From the NCBI RefSeq assembly GCF_036711975.1, contig NC_091968.1, positions 28,815,001-28,879,000 of the forward strand: DNA of 64,000 nt, written 5' to 3'. Shown piece by piece: positions 33,181-44,100 of the stretch (position 1 is its first letter; every line of letters starts with the position of its first letter). Source of the DNA: Onthophagus taurus. Its lineage: Eukaryota; Arthropoda; Insecta; Coleoptera; Scarabaeidae. The position numbers were made by a program, and so were the translations under genes. Under the pieces are notes generated by a model. It worked only from the letters and a program-made list of their open reading frames with translations, was not told where the DNA came from and searched no databases.

Positions 33181-33597
33181 AAACAGAAATTATTTGGAGT
33201 GATTTGGGAGCTATTCATTGGAATCAGATTTATACAGTGTAGTCACAAGTTGATCTTTTTTGATTAACCCGAATGTTATCATGAAAAATTCTGTATTACT
33301 TTTAATTTTTCCGGAAAATGAAAATAAATTTGCAGCAACAAACACTTATTACAATCTAGTAAGTACATTTACTCAGTATCCTAATTTTAAGTACAATAAT
33401 TTATATTTAAAACCAAAATATAAACAAATACTTTACGATCAATCCCTGTAGATTACAAAACTAAACCACACCTTTACCCACTTTCCCTTATCATACGATA
33501 AGATAACAAAAACTGTATTAAATAGAATTATTTTGTGAATCATTTCTAATACTATCCTTACACTTGTTTTTTGAGTAAATAACAAATAATTTTAACG

Positions 33598-34810
33598 ATG
33601 TTAACTAAAAACATGTTTAGTACAATAATTTTATGCGTTTTCTTTTGTGTATTTACCAAAATTTGTTTAGGTAACGAAGAATTACCACGATCCGGAGGCA
33701 GTAAGTTTGTTTTCCTTTTTAAATTAATTATTCATTATTATATTTTTAGTATCAAACACCCCGTGCTCATTAGATAGAGATTGCAACGAAAATAGTTTTT
33801 GCTTTGGAAACGATCAAGTTAATCGAGGTTTTTGTCGATGCAAAGATGGATTTATTATTTTCAGAAATAGAACTTTTTATGAATGTTTACCACGTAAGAT
33901 TTAATTAAATGACTTTATAAATATGTTAAATCAAATTTATTTTTAGCCGCCGAAAGCGTTGGATCATCTTGTACAAGAAACAATCAATGCACTTTAGTTT
34001 TAGGAAATCCTTCACTATGTCTCAACAATACTTGCCAATGCTTGGAAAATTCGCATTTTGTTGAACCTCAAAATCAGTGTTATTTAACATCAAGTAAAAA
34101 AACGAAATTGATTCGATTCTTTTTATGAATTAAGTTTCTTTTAGGACCTGGTGAATTATGTCAGTCGGATTTTAATTGTTTATTATCCGATAATAGCATT
34201 GGAAATTGCTTTATGGGAAGATGTAAATGTCCAATTCTTCATCATCACACAGATGATGGTAGATGCGTCCCATCTGCGTATTTAGGTGATGTTTGTACGG
34301 AAGACGATGCTTGTAGACACACCTTTGCTGCGTGTTACGACGTTTGTAGATGCATTGGAGGTTATGCACCTTCATCTGATGGAAGAACTTGTTTATTGGG
34401 TAATAAAAACGGTTAAATAAGTCTGGAACACATCCTCATTAAAGAAATTAATTTTAATTTTAGCTGCAAATAGTTTCGGAGATAACTGCACTGAAGTATC
34501 TCAGTGTACAGAATATTTAAGTAGTTCCATCTGTCAAGATGGAACTTGCCAATGTCGCACGGGTTTTCACGGAATTGGACCTCATTGTTGGAGAGATGTA
34601 ACTGCAGGGGGGATGTGCGAGGATAGACGAGAATGTTTTATAAGAAATAATACAATGGAAAACGTTGGTTGTTTGGATGGGGTTTGTACATGTTTGGAAA
34701 AGTTTGAAAATATAAGGGGGCATTGTATACCATCGAAAGGAACAATTTTAACATCATTTAGGTTAATAATTGCGTTTACGTTTAGTTTTCTTATAATAAA
34801 GTTATCTTAA
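33598..34810 (+). CDS. Secreted or GPI-anchored EB-module protein
   Basis: Five exons, 33598-33700, 33750-33893, 33947-34093, 34145-34399 and 34464-34810, all with phase-1 junctions, encode 331 residues. Residues 1-24 form a signal peptide (FSTIILCVFFCVFTKICLG). The rest is built of repeated cysteine-rich units of the EB type (for example GSSCTRNNQCTL..LC..TCQC and GDVCTEDDACRHTFAACYD), about five or six modules. One module or pair per exon with identical phase suggests exon shuffling. The final ~20 residues are hydrophobic (LIIAFTFSFLIIKLS) after a small-residue/SKGT stretch, fitting a GPI-attachment signal or membrane anchor. The function is unknown; EB proteins are frequent in arthropod surfaces and immunity. 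A second EB gene follows 187 bp downstream on the same strand. Confidence 0.85.
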
Positions 34811-34996
34811 GTATCATTATTTAAAATTATAAAATTCTTTAACGTTTTATTCCCCAAACAAATCGATAATTGGTAATTTGAAGATGCTCTTTCTTTTCCA
34901 AGGCTTCACTCCTTTTGTGAACCTTTCACCACCTTATTCCTGGTAGAAATAAATAATCGATCTAACAAAACCCGTACAAACGGGGTTCATTACGCG

Positions 34997-35468
34997 ATGG
35001 ATTGCGTGATTGTAATGTTCTTTGCGTGTTTTAACTTTTTACCCATCATTAAAAGTCAAGACGATTATTATTCGAGACCTTTACAAGCATACTGTAAGTG
35101 ATTTAGTCAATTAATTAGTCTTAATTTTCTTGTTTTAATAAAAAAAAATTCTTAGCTTCATACAATGAGCATTGTATCTCTAATAAAGATTGTCGACCGT
35201 TCGGATATATTTGCAAAAACAATAAAACTTGCGATTGCGATCGAATGTATTCTTTGGATGTTTATAAAACTCAATGCGTTGGAGGTAAAAAACAACTTTA
35301 AGTGAAAAAAAAAAACCTTTTTAAATCATTTTAGGTGTTGATCAAAAATGTATTTACGATGAACATTGTATAATCGGGGCGTTTTGTATGAACCAGGCTA
35401 TTTGTAAATGCAAAGAAACGACTCCGGTTATTCTTGAAAATGGAATGGTTTGTGCAAGTAAGATTTAA
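34997..35468 (+). CDS. Short EB-module protein, probably truncated
   Basis: Exons 34997-35093, 35156-35284 and 35335 onward, all with phase-1 junctions. The protein begins with a signal peptide (MDCVIVMFFACFNFLPIIKS) and two cysteine-rich EB-like units (NEHCISNKDCRPFGYICKNN and DQKCIYDEHCIIGAFCMNQA). A donor-like A|GTAAGA follows at 35457/35458 in the expected phase, but I find no further EB exon before the next genes. Unspliced read-through would end at TAA 35466-35468, giving about 120 residues. Either the downstream exons were lost to the repeats that follow, or a short protein is made. It is a tandem relative of the gene at 33598. Confidence 0.7.
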
Positions 35469-36240
35469 TTTAAATTTTTGTTGGTAGTATTGTTTCTGTC
35501 ACAAAAATGAGCACGTTTTTATTTAAAATACAAAAGAAATGAAATTAATATTAAAAAAACATGATCAATAAAGAAAAAATTAAAAATTTTAACATATTTG
35601 AGTTAAATTATCTAAATAAAAATAAATGGTTATAAAAGACACTAAATTTAAGTTGGTAGTTGAATGACGTGAAGTTTAAATTTCAAAAAAATTAATTTTA
35701 CTTTTATCTTAAAGTATATAATTTACTTTGAGACATAATTCATTAATTAATTACGATTTTTCCAAAATTATTAAAAATGGTTAGGCAATTTAATATACAT
35801 AAAACAGAATGAAGTGTGTTAAGGTTCTCGAACAAATTGACGTAGACGGGGTGAGGTAGGAAACGTGACGTCATTGGAAGAAAATTATAATATAATATAC
35901 AGGGGTGTCCATTATGTATGGAATATAGTATATATCTTGGTATCAACTTTATAAAAAAACAATTTATACAAAAGTTGTTTAATATTTTGTTTGCCATAAT
36001 AATGCATTCAATTGTTTTTATTTCAGAAAACAAATGAGTAACGAATAACACTTGAAGTTTTTTAAATGGCAATGTATCCTTTCGTTAGGCTCATTTGATA
36101 GAGATTTGTTTTCTCTTTATGATGACGTAAAATTTTAGTACTCTTATATCAGAAAATCTTTGAAAAAAATTTTAAAATTGTTTATTAAGAAAATTTAACT
36201 AATAACATGAATCTAGATATCCGAGATCGTCAAGTACCTC
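35469..36240. other. AT-rich stretch without a recognised gene
   Basis: No convincing coding frame. A minus-strand frame (35743-36072) is hydrophobic and lacks any family signature. GTGACGTCATTGGAAGAA at about 35869 recurs reversed at about 38503, hinting at another inverted-repeat remnant. Confidence 0.45.
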
Positions 36241-37440
36241 GAATTCCGAATACATGTTAGTTCTATTTCAGTAAAAATAGACAACAATTTAACAATTTTC
36301 AAAGTTTCGGGTTTAGTTAAACCTGAATTTTTCTAGTTCTAGGTTTAGTGTTAGTTCTACTTTTAGTGCAATAAAAATATACAACATAGTGATATCTAGC
36401 AACATCATGTTTGGACTCATTTTAATAGTTTTTTTTATAAAGAATACATCATGAAAGAACACCATGAAGTTGTGCATTTGTTTATTATATGATAACTAAT
36501 TTCAGATTTAAAATGTCAACCTCAATTTTGACATATTTGTAATCTTCATTAAAAATCCTTTAAAATGAGTACAAACACGACATATTTATCTTCAATATTA
36601 ATGAAGTTATGGTCAACTTCCGGTTAGAACTGTCAACGTCAATTTTGACATATTTGTAATTGTCGTGAAAAATCCTTTGAAATGAGCCCAAACATGATAC
36701 GTTTAATTCCAATATTACTCGAGATATAAGCAACTTCCGATTTGAAATGTCAATGTCATTTTGACATATTCTTAATTTTTATAAAATATCATAATATTTG
36801 TCACAAAAACAAAAGTATAATAAAAATAAAAAATTAAGGTTGGTATTAATATTTAATAATTAAATTGCTATCTTCATTGTTGCTAACTTCGGGTTTAATG
36901 TTTTTTATTCTAACTTTTTCGTTTTTTGAGATAAGTGCGTCAACTTTGGACTCATATTAAAAGTTTTTTAATGAAGATGACAAATACATATGTCAAAATT
37001 GACGTTGACGTTTCAAACCGGAAGTGATTGTATTTCCATTAATATTAAAGTTAAATATGTCGAGTTTGGCCTCATTTTAAAGGATTTTTTATGAAGTTGA
37101 CAAATATGTCAAAATTAAAAGTTGAAAGTTTGAACTTTTTGCTTTTTTGAGATAAATGCGTCAAGTTTGGACTCACATTAAAGGTTATTTTATGAAGATT
37201 ACGAATATAATAATAAAATTAAAGTTAACATTGACAACTGAAAGTTTTTTTCACGACTAAACCCGACTGTTTCTAGTTCTAGGTCTTGTGTTAGTTCTAG
37301 TGATAGTGCTAGTGTAAAACTAGAACTAACACTAGACCTAGAACTAGAAATATTCGGTTTGGGTTCAAGCTCTTGTCTAAGACGCTCGGCTAAACCTAAA
37401 AGTGTTAGTTCTAGTTTTAATTGTTATTTAACCCTAAATT
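36240..37440. repeat. Dispersed AACTTCCGG-type repeat and CTAG hairpin element
   Basis: 36300-36405 is a reversed CTAG-family end. 36420-37260 carries degenerate ~100-bp subrepeats (GACATATTTGTAATCTTC, AACTTCCGGTT, GAGATAAGTGCGTCAA, AAATTAAGGTTGGTATTAAT) shared with 16110-16720 and 56660-57780. 37262-37370 forms a long hairpin (TCTAGTTCTAGGTCTTGTGT against ACACTAGACCTAGAACTAGA). Confidence 0.75.
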
Positions 37441-38395
37441 CTTGTACATTTTAATTGATCTAAAAATTTTTTTTTTTGATTTAATCCACTTACCTTACTT
37501 ATAATTTCATCCATTCACCCATTTTGAATTAAATACACCTTTTAAATCCAACTAATTATATGTTTTTCATTAAAAAAACTTAAATTCAACGTCAATTTTG
37601 ACAAGCAACTGCAATATGTAGATCTTAATCACCATGGTAACCGAGTCAAGTTGGATAACCTTAAAATAATAAAATTTTATTCCGATTTTTTTATCAATTC
37701 TAACCTAATTTTTATTAATTTTAAAACAATTCGAATTCTTTACGACTATCTCGCATTCATAACAAATTCGTTAATTGTAGTTCATTTAAATCGATTCTAA
37801 TTAAGAGAAATAAATTAAAAATATCTTTTTTTGATTTAATCCACTTACCTTGCTTATAATACCCTAGGTAAACCAATTTTGAGTTATATGTATACAGCCT
37901 TTTAAACCAATTAAATAAGACTTTTTCCTTAAAAAAACGTAAATTCAATATCAATTTTGACAAGCAACTGCAATATGTAGATCTTAATCACCATGGTAAC
38001 CGAGTCAAGTTGGATAACCTTAAAATAATAAAATTTTATTCCGATTTTTTTATCAATTCTAACCTAATTTTTATTAATATTAAAACAATTCGAATTCATT
38101 ACGATTATCTCGCATTCATAACAAATTAGTTAATTGTAGTTAATTTAAATCGATTCTAATTAAGAGAAATAAATTAAAAATTTTTTTTTGATTTAATCCA
38201 CTTACCTTGTTTATAATACCCTAGGTAAACCAATTTCGAGTTAAATACAGCCTTTTAAACCAATTAAATAAGACTTTTTCCTTAAAAAAACTTTGAAAAC
38301 AATTTTGACAAGCACCTGCAATATTTGGATCTTAATCACCATGGTAACCGAGTCATGTTGGATAACCTAACAATAATAAAATTATAACTTAATAT
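37440..38395 (+). repeat. ~355-bp tandem repeat, ~2.7 copies
   Basis: The landmark ACCATGGTAACCGAGTCA begins at 37631, 37990 and 38338 (periods 359 and 348). Units also share GATTTAATCCACTTACCTT, TTTTGACAAGCAACTGCAAT and CTCGCATTCATAACAAATT. The third copy is truncated on the right. No gene. Confidence 0.9.
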
Positions 38396-38773
38396 TTCGC
38401 TTTATATTTTAGTATTTTTTTAATTTTATTTTATCTTTTCTTTTTATATTTTTGTATATTGCTTCTTAAGTGAAATACACTGTATAAATAAAAACATAGA
38501 AATGTCAATTCTTCCAATGACGTCACAGCAAAGCCTTTGCGGGGGATACGTTCATAAATACAGCGTTCATCATATATATACTATCTCCTATATTACTCAC
38601 TCCCTATTCAAGCAATGAGAGGAACGTGCGGAAGATAAAGGGAGACGGAATGATGGATTGTTTGCTCGTGTCTACGAGTACTCGCCAAGGCGCTTGCGTG
38701 AATTTTAAATATTGAAGGTATTGCGCGCATTTTCTCTAACCTGAAAATCTTATTATGTCAACAAGATACCAAA

Positions 38774-39683
38774 TTATATACAGGATGATTTATAACATAC
38801 GGAGCAGACTAAAAGGGTAGGTACTAGAGGTAAAACTGAAAAGATTTTCTTAATAATGTTTTGTTAGAAGCTTAATAGTTACATAGGCGATTAATTATTG
38901 AGATAATTAATCGCATTTTAATATACGAGTTAGTTACAATATTTTTCCGTTGACCGTCTTTTCAACAAAATAAAGAAAATCCATCGTTGAAAAATCTCCC
39001 AATTCTGTCACTGGTAAAATAACCTCACTTTTAATGTGTCATAATTTATTTTTGTAGTCTTACCGAATAGATATAGTGGTCGGTATTACAAATTTCATTG
39101 GACAATATTTATTAAATTGACTACTATTTAGTTCGGTCGGACTTTCTTAAAATCGTTTATTAATAGAAAATCGTTTATTAATAGGTGTCATTAATGAATG
39201 ATTTTGTATACATTTATAAATCATATAAATACACGGTCGACGGAAAAATAATTTAACGTCCATTTTTGAAAACCGCTGATATTCAGTAAAGAATAATTAA
39301 AATACTTGTCCGTTGCTAAGTAACCAAATCAATTGGGTTGGCAGCAATAAAAACATGGTATCAGCAGTTCTCAATAAACAAACATCACCGTTTGAGCGTT
39401 TTAACAAATTTTTAAATAACCGTAACTGCTATATTATAAGGATTTTATTATTTTTGTTAATTATGCATTGTTTAAGTAACCCCGAAATATTCGCAGTTTG
39501 AATTTAAACGTAGTGTAATACCGTATATGGTAAGCAATGCTCGGCCATTACTTCAACTTTAACGTTCTATATCTTTGTGATTATTAAGTTGTGGTCAAAA
39601 TTTTATTAGGAAAACATCTTCAATTTGGCTCCTAGTACATACCTATCCTTTTAGTGTGCTCCGTATGTTATAAATCCTGTATA
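38774..39683. mobile_element. ~910-bp inverted-repeat element nested in the P-like transposon
   Basis: The ends ATACAGGATGATTTATAACA and its near complement (TGTTATAAATCCTGTATAT at the right) extend through CATACGGAGCA and AAAAGG.TAGGTA for about 55 bp. The interior 38890-39240 recurs inverted at 56905-57330 in the DmX intron. The short frame 39313-39501 has no family signature. Confidence 0.85.
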
Positions 39684-40001
39684 TATGTATATAATTTCAT
39701 GTTTGTTTTTCCATTTACATTTGATTTATTTATTTATAATTTGCTACTTGTGTATTTATAATTTTATTACATGTACTTACCAGACTAGTGGGAAAGATAA
39801 ATGATTTTTAATTAGAATATTCGAGGGGTAATAGAATAAAAATAGGAACTAATAAGAAAACTAGTCATTTTGAATTTATTTATTGATTCTTAAAAAGAAT
39901 TAATCTATGATATTTTGAGCGAACATACTCATTTTTTGAAGAGTTTAATTTACACTCATGAAAGAGTCGAATAACGTAATATTTTTCAACAATTATTTTA
40001 A

Positions 40002-40697
40002 TTAATTGTGATATGTGATTATATCTAAATAATCCTGGCTTTGTACATGCGTTATTAAATCTTGATTACTGAATACTAAACGATAACACCTCCGGACAAC
40101 ATCGTTTATCATAACACTCTTAATATTGGTGCCGAATATTTTAGTTATGTTCTCTCTATAAACCCTTTCGGCAATTTGACAAATTGTAGTAACATCTTTT
40201 GAGGGATAAATTAGCTTTCCCTCATTTTTTAAATTAATCAATAAACAATTTTTTTCACAAGATACTAAATACCTTTTACAGAAAGTGCACATATTTGACG
40301 CTAAAATTTTTTTAACAACAAATCCGTTGATGTATTCTATCACATTTTCTACATAGTTATTAAATTTTCACATTGTATTTACATTATCGTGATCGAACAC
40401 ATCAGCGGAAATGTTTTCACAACTTTCTTGTAATGGATATACATATTGGCTTCGTTTTGATGATATGTGTAAAATATCTAATCCGTCTGCCAAGCAATTC
40501 GAATTATCAAAAATTTTTATTTCGCTTCTAATTAATAAGCGTCTGAAGGCACTTTCAAATTGCTTGGCATTCGGATTATTATTGAAGCCACCACGACTTC
40601 TAATAGCGCTAAAATACGTTTCGATAAAATCTTTGAAAATAGTCAATAACAAACACTTGAAACAATAATAACACCAGGCTGAACACCCCAAAAACAA
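40002..40697 (-). pseudogene. P-element/THAP9-like transposase, C-terminal fragment
   Basis: A single minus-strand frame of about 230 codons, interrupted once by an in-frame TGA (about 40368-40370). It carries the family block FSAIRSRGGFNNNPNAKQFE, then YINGFVVKKI and a paired cysteine motif (CTFCKRYLVSCEKNC), then GKLIYPSKDVTTICQIAE, all in the order typical of P-type and THAP9 transposases. The DNA-binding THAP domain, the GTP-binding region and most of the catalytic domain are absent; the frame starts abruptly near 40697. Position inside an element with matching ends and target duplication supports the assignment. It is non-functional as it stands. Confidence 0.9.
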
Positions 40698-41188
40698 ACC
40701 AAAAGAGAAATGGCGGAAATGGCAGCATAAATGGCAACAAATGTTTACGCTAGGTGGCGCTTACGTAGCAGTTGATACTCACGCATGCGTACGGAGTAGA
40801 GATCAAAGACAAGTGCAGATATATATGTTTGCACTCTAATATAGGCTTGTAATCGGTCTCCTAGTCAGCAATATAGGAGATAGTATATATATGGCGTTCA
40901 TATATCATACGTTCTAAAATAAAGATTCCTGTTAAAAACTGGTTTTATTCATGATTTATAAATAAAAATAGTAATTTATGTACATTTTTATTCTTAAACA
41001 GTGTTAATTGAATCATAACAATTTTATTCGTTTTTAGAAAGCAACAAAATGAAGAATTGTGAAAAGTCCTGGGTTTTATTACCCTTTATAATCGCATTCT
41101 TAAAATAAATTTGTTTTAATAAAGTGCACCATTAGAAGATAAAAATAAAGTAGATAACAAACGATCAAATTGTTTCATTTAATTTATT

Positions 41189-42340
41189 TTAACATTCAAA
41201 ATCAACAGGTCGATCAACAATTCCATTTGGAGCATCGGATAATTCACAAAGTCCCCATAAACAACCATCCCTGGGATTTCCCCACTTCCCAATAAATTGC
41301 ATCCAATCGGGTTGTTTCGAATACTTCAAATGATAAATTTGAATGTCCTCCCAAGTTCTCCACACAACCCCGTAACCTGTGTAATCATATAAATTGGGAA
41401 GTTTATAATATCGTTGTCTTCCACGATCACCCCATAATCCATGGGATCCTCTTGCAGCATACAAAACCGGTCTGTTTCTATCCAACCGCACCTCCGCAGG
41501 AAAATTAATGTGTTTTAAAAGTGTTTTTCTCCTCCTTTGGTCTTTATATCGAAAAACTCTACCTCTTAAATCGTAGGAATAATAAGCACCGATATCATGG
41601 GTTGAAGCAAAAAGCTCGATTGGTTCATAATTGGAATTAAATGAAATCGTTATGTGTTCAAAATCACCAACGTGATTCCCAATTTTTTTTGTTACACCTA
41701 AACATTTATTTAAAACTGGAATGAAAGGAACTGGAATACGCGAACCAAGAAAACAAACTTTTTTTCCTTCATTATATGGAAAGAAAAACCAATAAGATGC
41801 TATAAAAGTAAAATTTCCTCGGGATCTTTTTTTCATCCCACATTCATTTACAATTACGTAAGAGGGAACTGAAAATTTATCCGGATTTCTGCCGTTTAAA
41901 AAGGATAAACTCGATTTTAAATCGTCTAAAAAAATTTGGTTATAATTTTATTTTAATAAAATTTATTTGTTTTGATTAAACCTAAATTCATTCTGGTTGT
42001 TAAATGAACACCATGCGATGATCTTCCAATTGGTAAGTTATTATTTAAATCATTCTTGAAATCGTTTTTAATGGGAGTCCCATCTGAATTAGCAGGATAA
42101 ACATGTTCCAAATACTCCTCAACGCTTAACGGAAAGAATTTCTCTTCTGGATGAAAAATAATTAAAGGTGCCCATTTTTTTATAGTCGAATCGACTAAAA
42201 AACTCTAATTTCCCATATTTCGGCGACCGCTTAAGAAAATTAACCTTAATCTTACCCATTTCGTGATTAATTCTAAAACACCCAATAAATTTAATATTTA
42301 ATAAAGTGACTATTATAATCTTGGTCACGATGTCAAACAT
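41189..42340 (-). CDS. Secreted Vps62-domain (DUF946-like) protein
   Basis: Three exons, 42340-42256, 42194-41982 and 41925-41189 (61 and 56 bp introns), encode 344 residues. Residues 1-21 look like a signal peptide (MFDIVTKIIIVTLLNIKFIGC). The mature part opens with KKWAPLIIFHPEEKFFPLSV and contains IGNHVGDFEHITISF, YAARGSHGLW and a late WGNPRDGCLWG block, which together recall the Vps62/DUF946 family known from plants and fungi and scattered in insects. The biochemical role is unknown. The conserved D/H residues in GDFEHI and RGSHG suggest a ligand- or metal-binding site, but this is inference. Expression or localisation outside the cell is suggested only by the signal peptide. Confidence 0.85.
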
Positions 42341-42907
42341 TTCTTTGGTATCCTTTTAAAAGATTAACGATAGTGATGTTGACCGAGAAACTAAAACGTT
42401 TCTTTCACCACAAACTCGGTTAACTACTGGGAATTTGGAACGAAGAGCAAGCGAATTTTATTTAAACTTGGCGTCCCTACTTCTTCTTTCACTTTAATTG
42501 AATTAGAACTCGAGATGTTTTTTAAACTTTCTTTTTGTATTTTGAAGTGTTTTGATGATGATTTCGTAATGAATTTTTATTCATTTTGGTAACGAATGTT
42601 TTCCTTTTTTTCTCTTTTTGGTATCGTTATGGAACGTTGTGAAAGCAATAACAATGCGAATGCAATGTCATGGTTTTTCTGTTATGCAAGAAATGAATTG
42701 ATGAATTAATAGAGTTAAATAATAATTTTTATTTCCTTCAACATAAATTGTATTTAGTCGAAATCGACTTACGCTCACTCAATATGATTTTACATTAAAA
42801 CAACTTGTTTCATGATGATTATATGTAATACAATGAACAAGAATTGATTTTTTTAATGATACAAATAATTATAAAATAGAATAAATTACTTAAAATAATA
42901 AATCTTC
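42341..42907. other. Intergenic stretch without a recognised gene
   Basis: Region between the Vps62-type gene start and the end of the first small basic protein gene. It probably contains the former's promoter and the latter's poly(A) site. No repeat family or coding frame is recognised. Confidence 0.5.
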
Positions 42908-43090
42908 TTAGAAGACAACTTTAGTTTCTTGTTTAATGTGAGCTGGGGCTTGATTGCTTTTCCCCATATTAAAAGTTTTCGCTACTTTAATAAATTTTGC
43001 ATCGGGCGAAGACCTCCAATAAACGGTTTGGACGGCGTTTCTTCCGGCAATATATCTTGTAGCGGCACTGACCAACACTTTAGGTTGCAT
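42908..43090 (-). CDS. Small basic protein, copy 1 (60 aa)
   Basis: A single-exon frame of 60 residues. Its sequence is closely related to the protein at 49820, with the conserved block ATRYIAGRNA(V/L)QTVYW followed by RSSPDAKF(I/L)KV and KTFNMGK, and a shared PAHIKQE end. It is strongly basic and has no cysteine and no clear signal peptide. Conservation at the protein level between two loci with differing third-codon positions supports real coding. I do not recognise the family. The promoter carries a TATA box (43223-43232) preceded by TGATAA and GACGTCA, the same arrangement as in copy 2. Inducible expression is suggested by that promoter, not shown. Confidence 0.8.
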   Translation of the reverse strand: MQPKVLVSAATRYIAGRNAVQTVYWRSSPDAKFIKVAKTFNMGKSNQAPAHIKQETKVVF

Positions 43091-43222
43091 TTTTTCTTTT
43101 TACTTCGAAAAAATTAAACAAAAAATTCTTCTTATAAGAAGATTTGAAGTTTCCTTTAGAAAGGAACTTGAGTAACTGTTCTTATTTTAGAAAGGAACTG
43201 ATTGTAAACAGTAGGAAATTTC

Positions 43223-43266
43223 GTATTTATACCCAAGGCGTTCTGCTTATCAGCAATTGTGACGTC
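43223..43266 (-). promoter_or_regulatory. Promoter of small basic protein copy 1: GACGTCA, TGATAA, TATA
   Basis: On the minus strand GACGTCA (43266-43260) is followed 7 bp later by TGATAA and, 27 bp after GACGTCA, by GTATAAATAC (43232-43223). The TATA box lies about 133 bp before the ATG. The same three motifs with almost the same spacing precede copy 2. GACGTCA is a CRE/ATF-type site and TGATAA a GATA-factor site. Confidence 0.7.
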
Positions 43267-43329
43267 CTAATCGCATTTTTAAAATTTCTGTTCTCGGGGT
43301 ATTGCACGGTTAGACACGATGTCTAAACG

Positions 43330-44100
43330 TGATTAAAAACGATATGATTGTAGTAAATTCCTTGGAAATTTTGGTAAACACAATCGGTGAACACGTGAGA
43401 ACTAAATGTTTTACACGATTCGCGCAGCACAAATCATTTTTAATACTTAAACTATCTTATTTGAGCTTATCTTGTTTAGTCAATATGGGAAGATCGATTT
43501 TTTTGGGACTACTTTTTAAAGATTTTAATCATTTTATTACTACTTGTGTTTTGTATAAAATGATCTCATTTTTTATTAACCATTGTTACTATTGTTTAAC
43601 AACATTTTTTTTAAATACTTACAATTGAGACAATCACTTTTTGTTACTATCTAGACAAATTTAGTTGGAACTGGTTAGTTATAGTAAATTAATCATTCCA
43701 TTTTTTGTGGTTTCTCTGTTTGGGTTTTGGGGTTTGGTCTTTATCGACATTTAATGATCTATAAAACAGAATTGTTTTAGTTTTTAGATTTCTTAATACA
43801 TATAATTTACGTTTAAGTGTGTACTTTTGACATCAAAATCTCTTTCAAAATAAATCAAATTATACAAAAATATTTATTAAGTTTTAAAATGTGATCTTGT
43901 AGCTTTAATTTCGTACATAAATTGTTTCTTAATTTCAATAAATTCAATTTTAAATTATTTGGAATAATTTTGACATTTTTTTAGGTTATGTTGTCATTCT
44001 TTGACATTCAAACGTCACAACAACAATTTTAGGTTATGTTTCGTTATGAAAATCAATAATCTTTTATTTGAGACAATAAAACTAGATTAAATTGACTTTA
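43330..44100. other. Upstream stretch without a recognised gene
   Basis: AT-rich DNA between the first small gene and the 370-bp satellite. A 99-codon plus-strand frame (43329-43628) has no family signature and biased hydrophobic content, so it is not called. Confidence 0.5.

Larger units (their letters stand above)
38571..40893 (-). mobile_element. P-element-like transposon with 31-bp ends and 8-bp target duplication
   Basis: The ends are 31-bp inverted repeats starting CATATATATACTATCTCC (left at 38571, right ending at 40893), with two mismatches. Both sides carry the direct 8-bp duplication GCGTTCAT (38563-38570 and 40894-40901). A 31-bp terminal repeat, an initial CA and an 8-bp duplication are the hallmarks of P elements. 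The interior encodes a P/THAP9-type transposase fragment on the minus strand and carries a nested inverted-repeat element (38774-39683). Most of the transposase is missing, so it is non-autonomous. Confidence 0.92.

Noticed and set aside
43329-43628. 99-codon plus-strand frame
   Set aside because: Low-complexity hydrophobic/basic content, no homology pattern, and no supporting splice or promoter signals.
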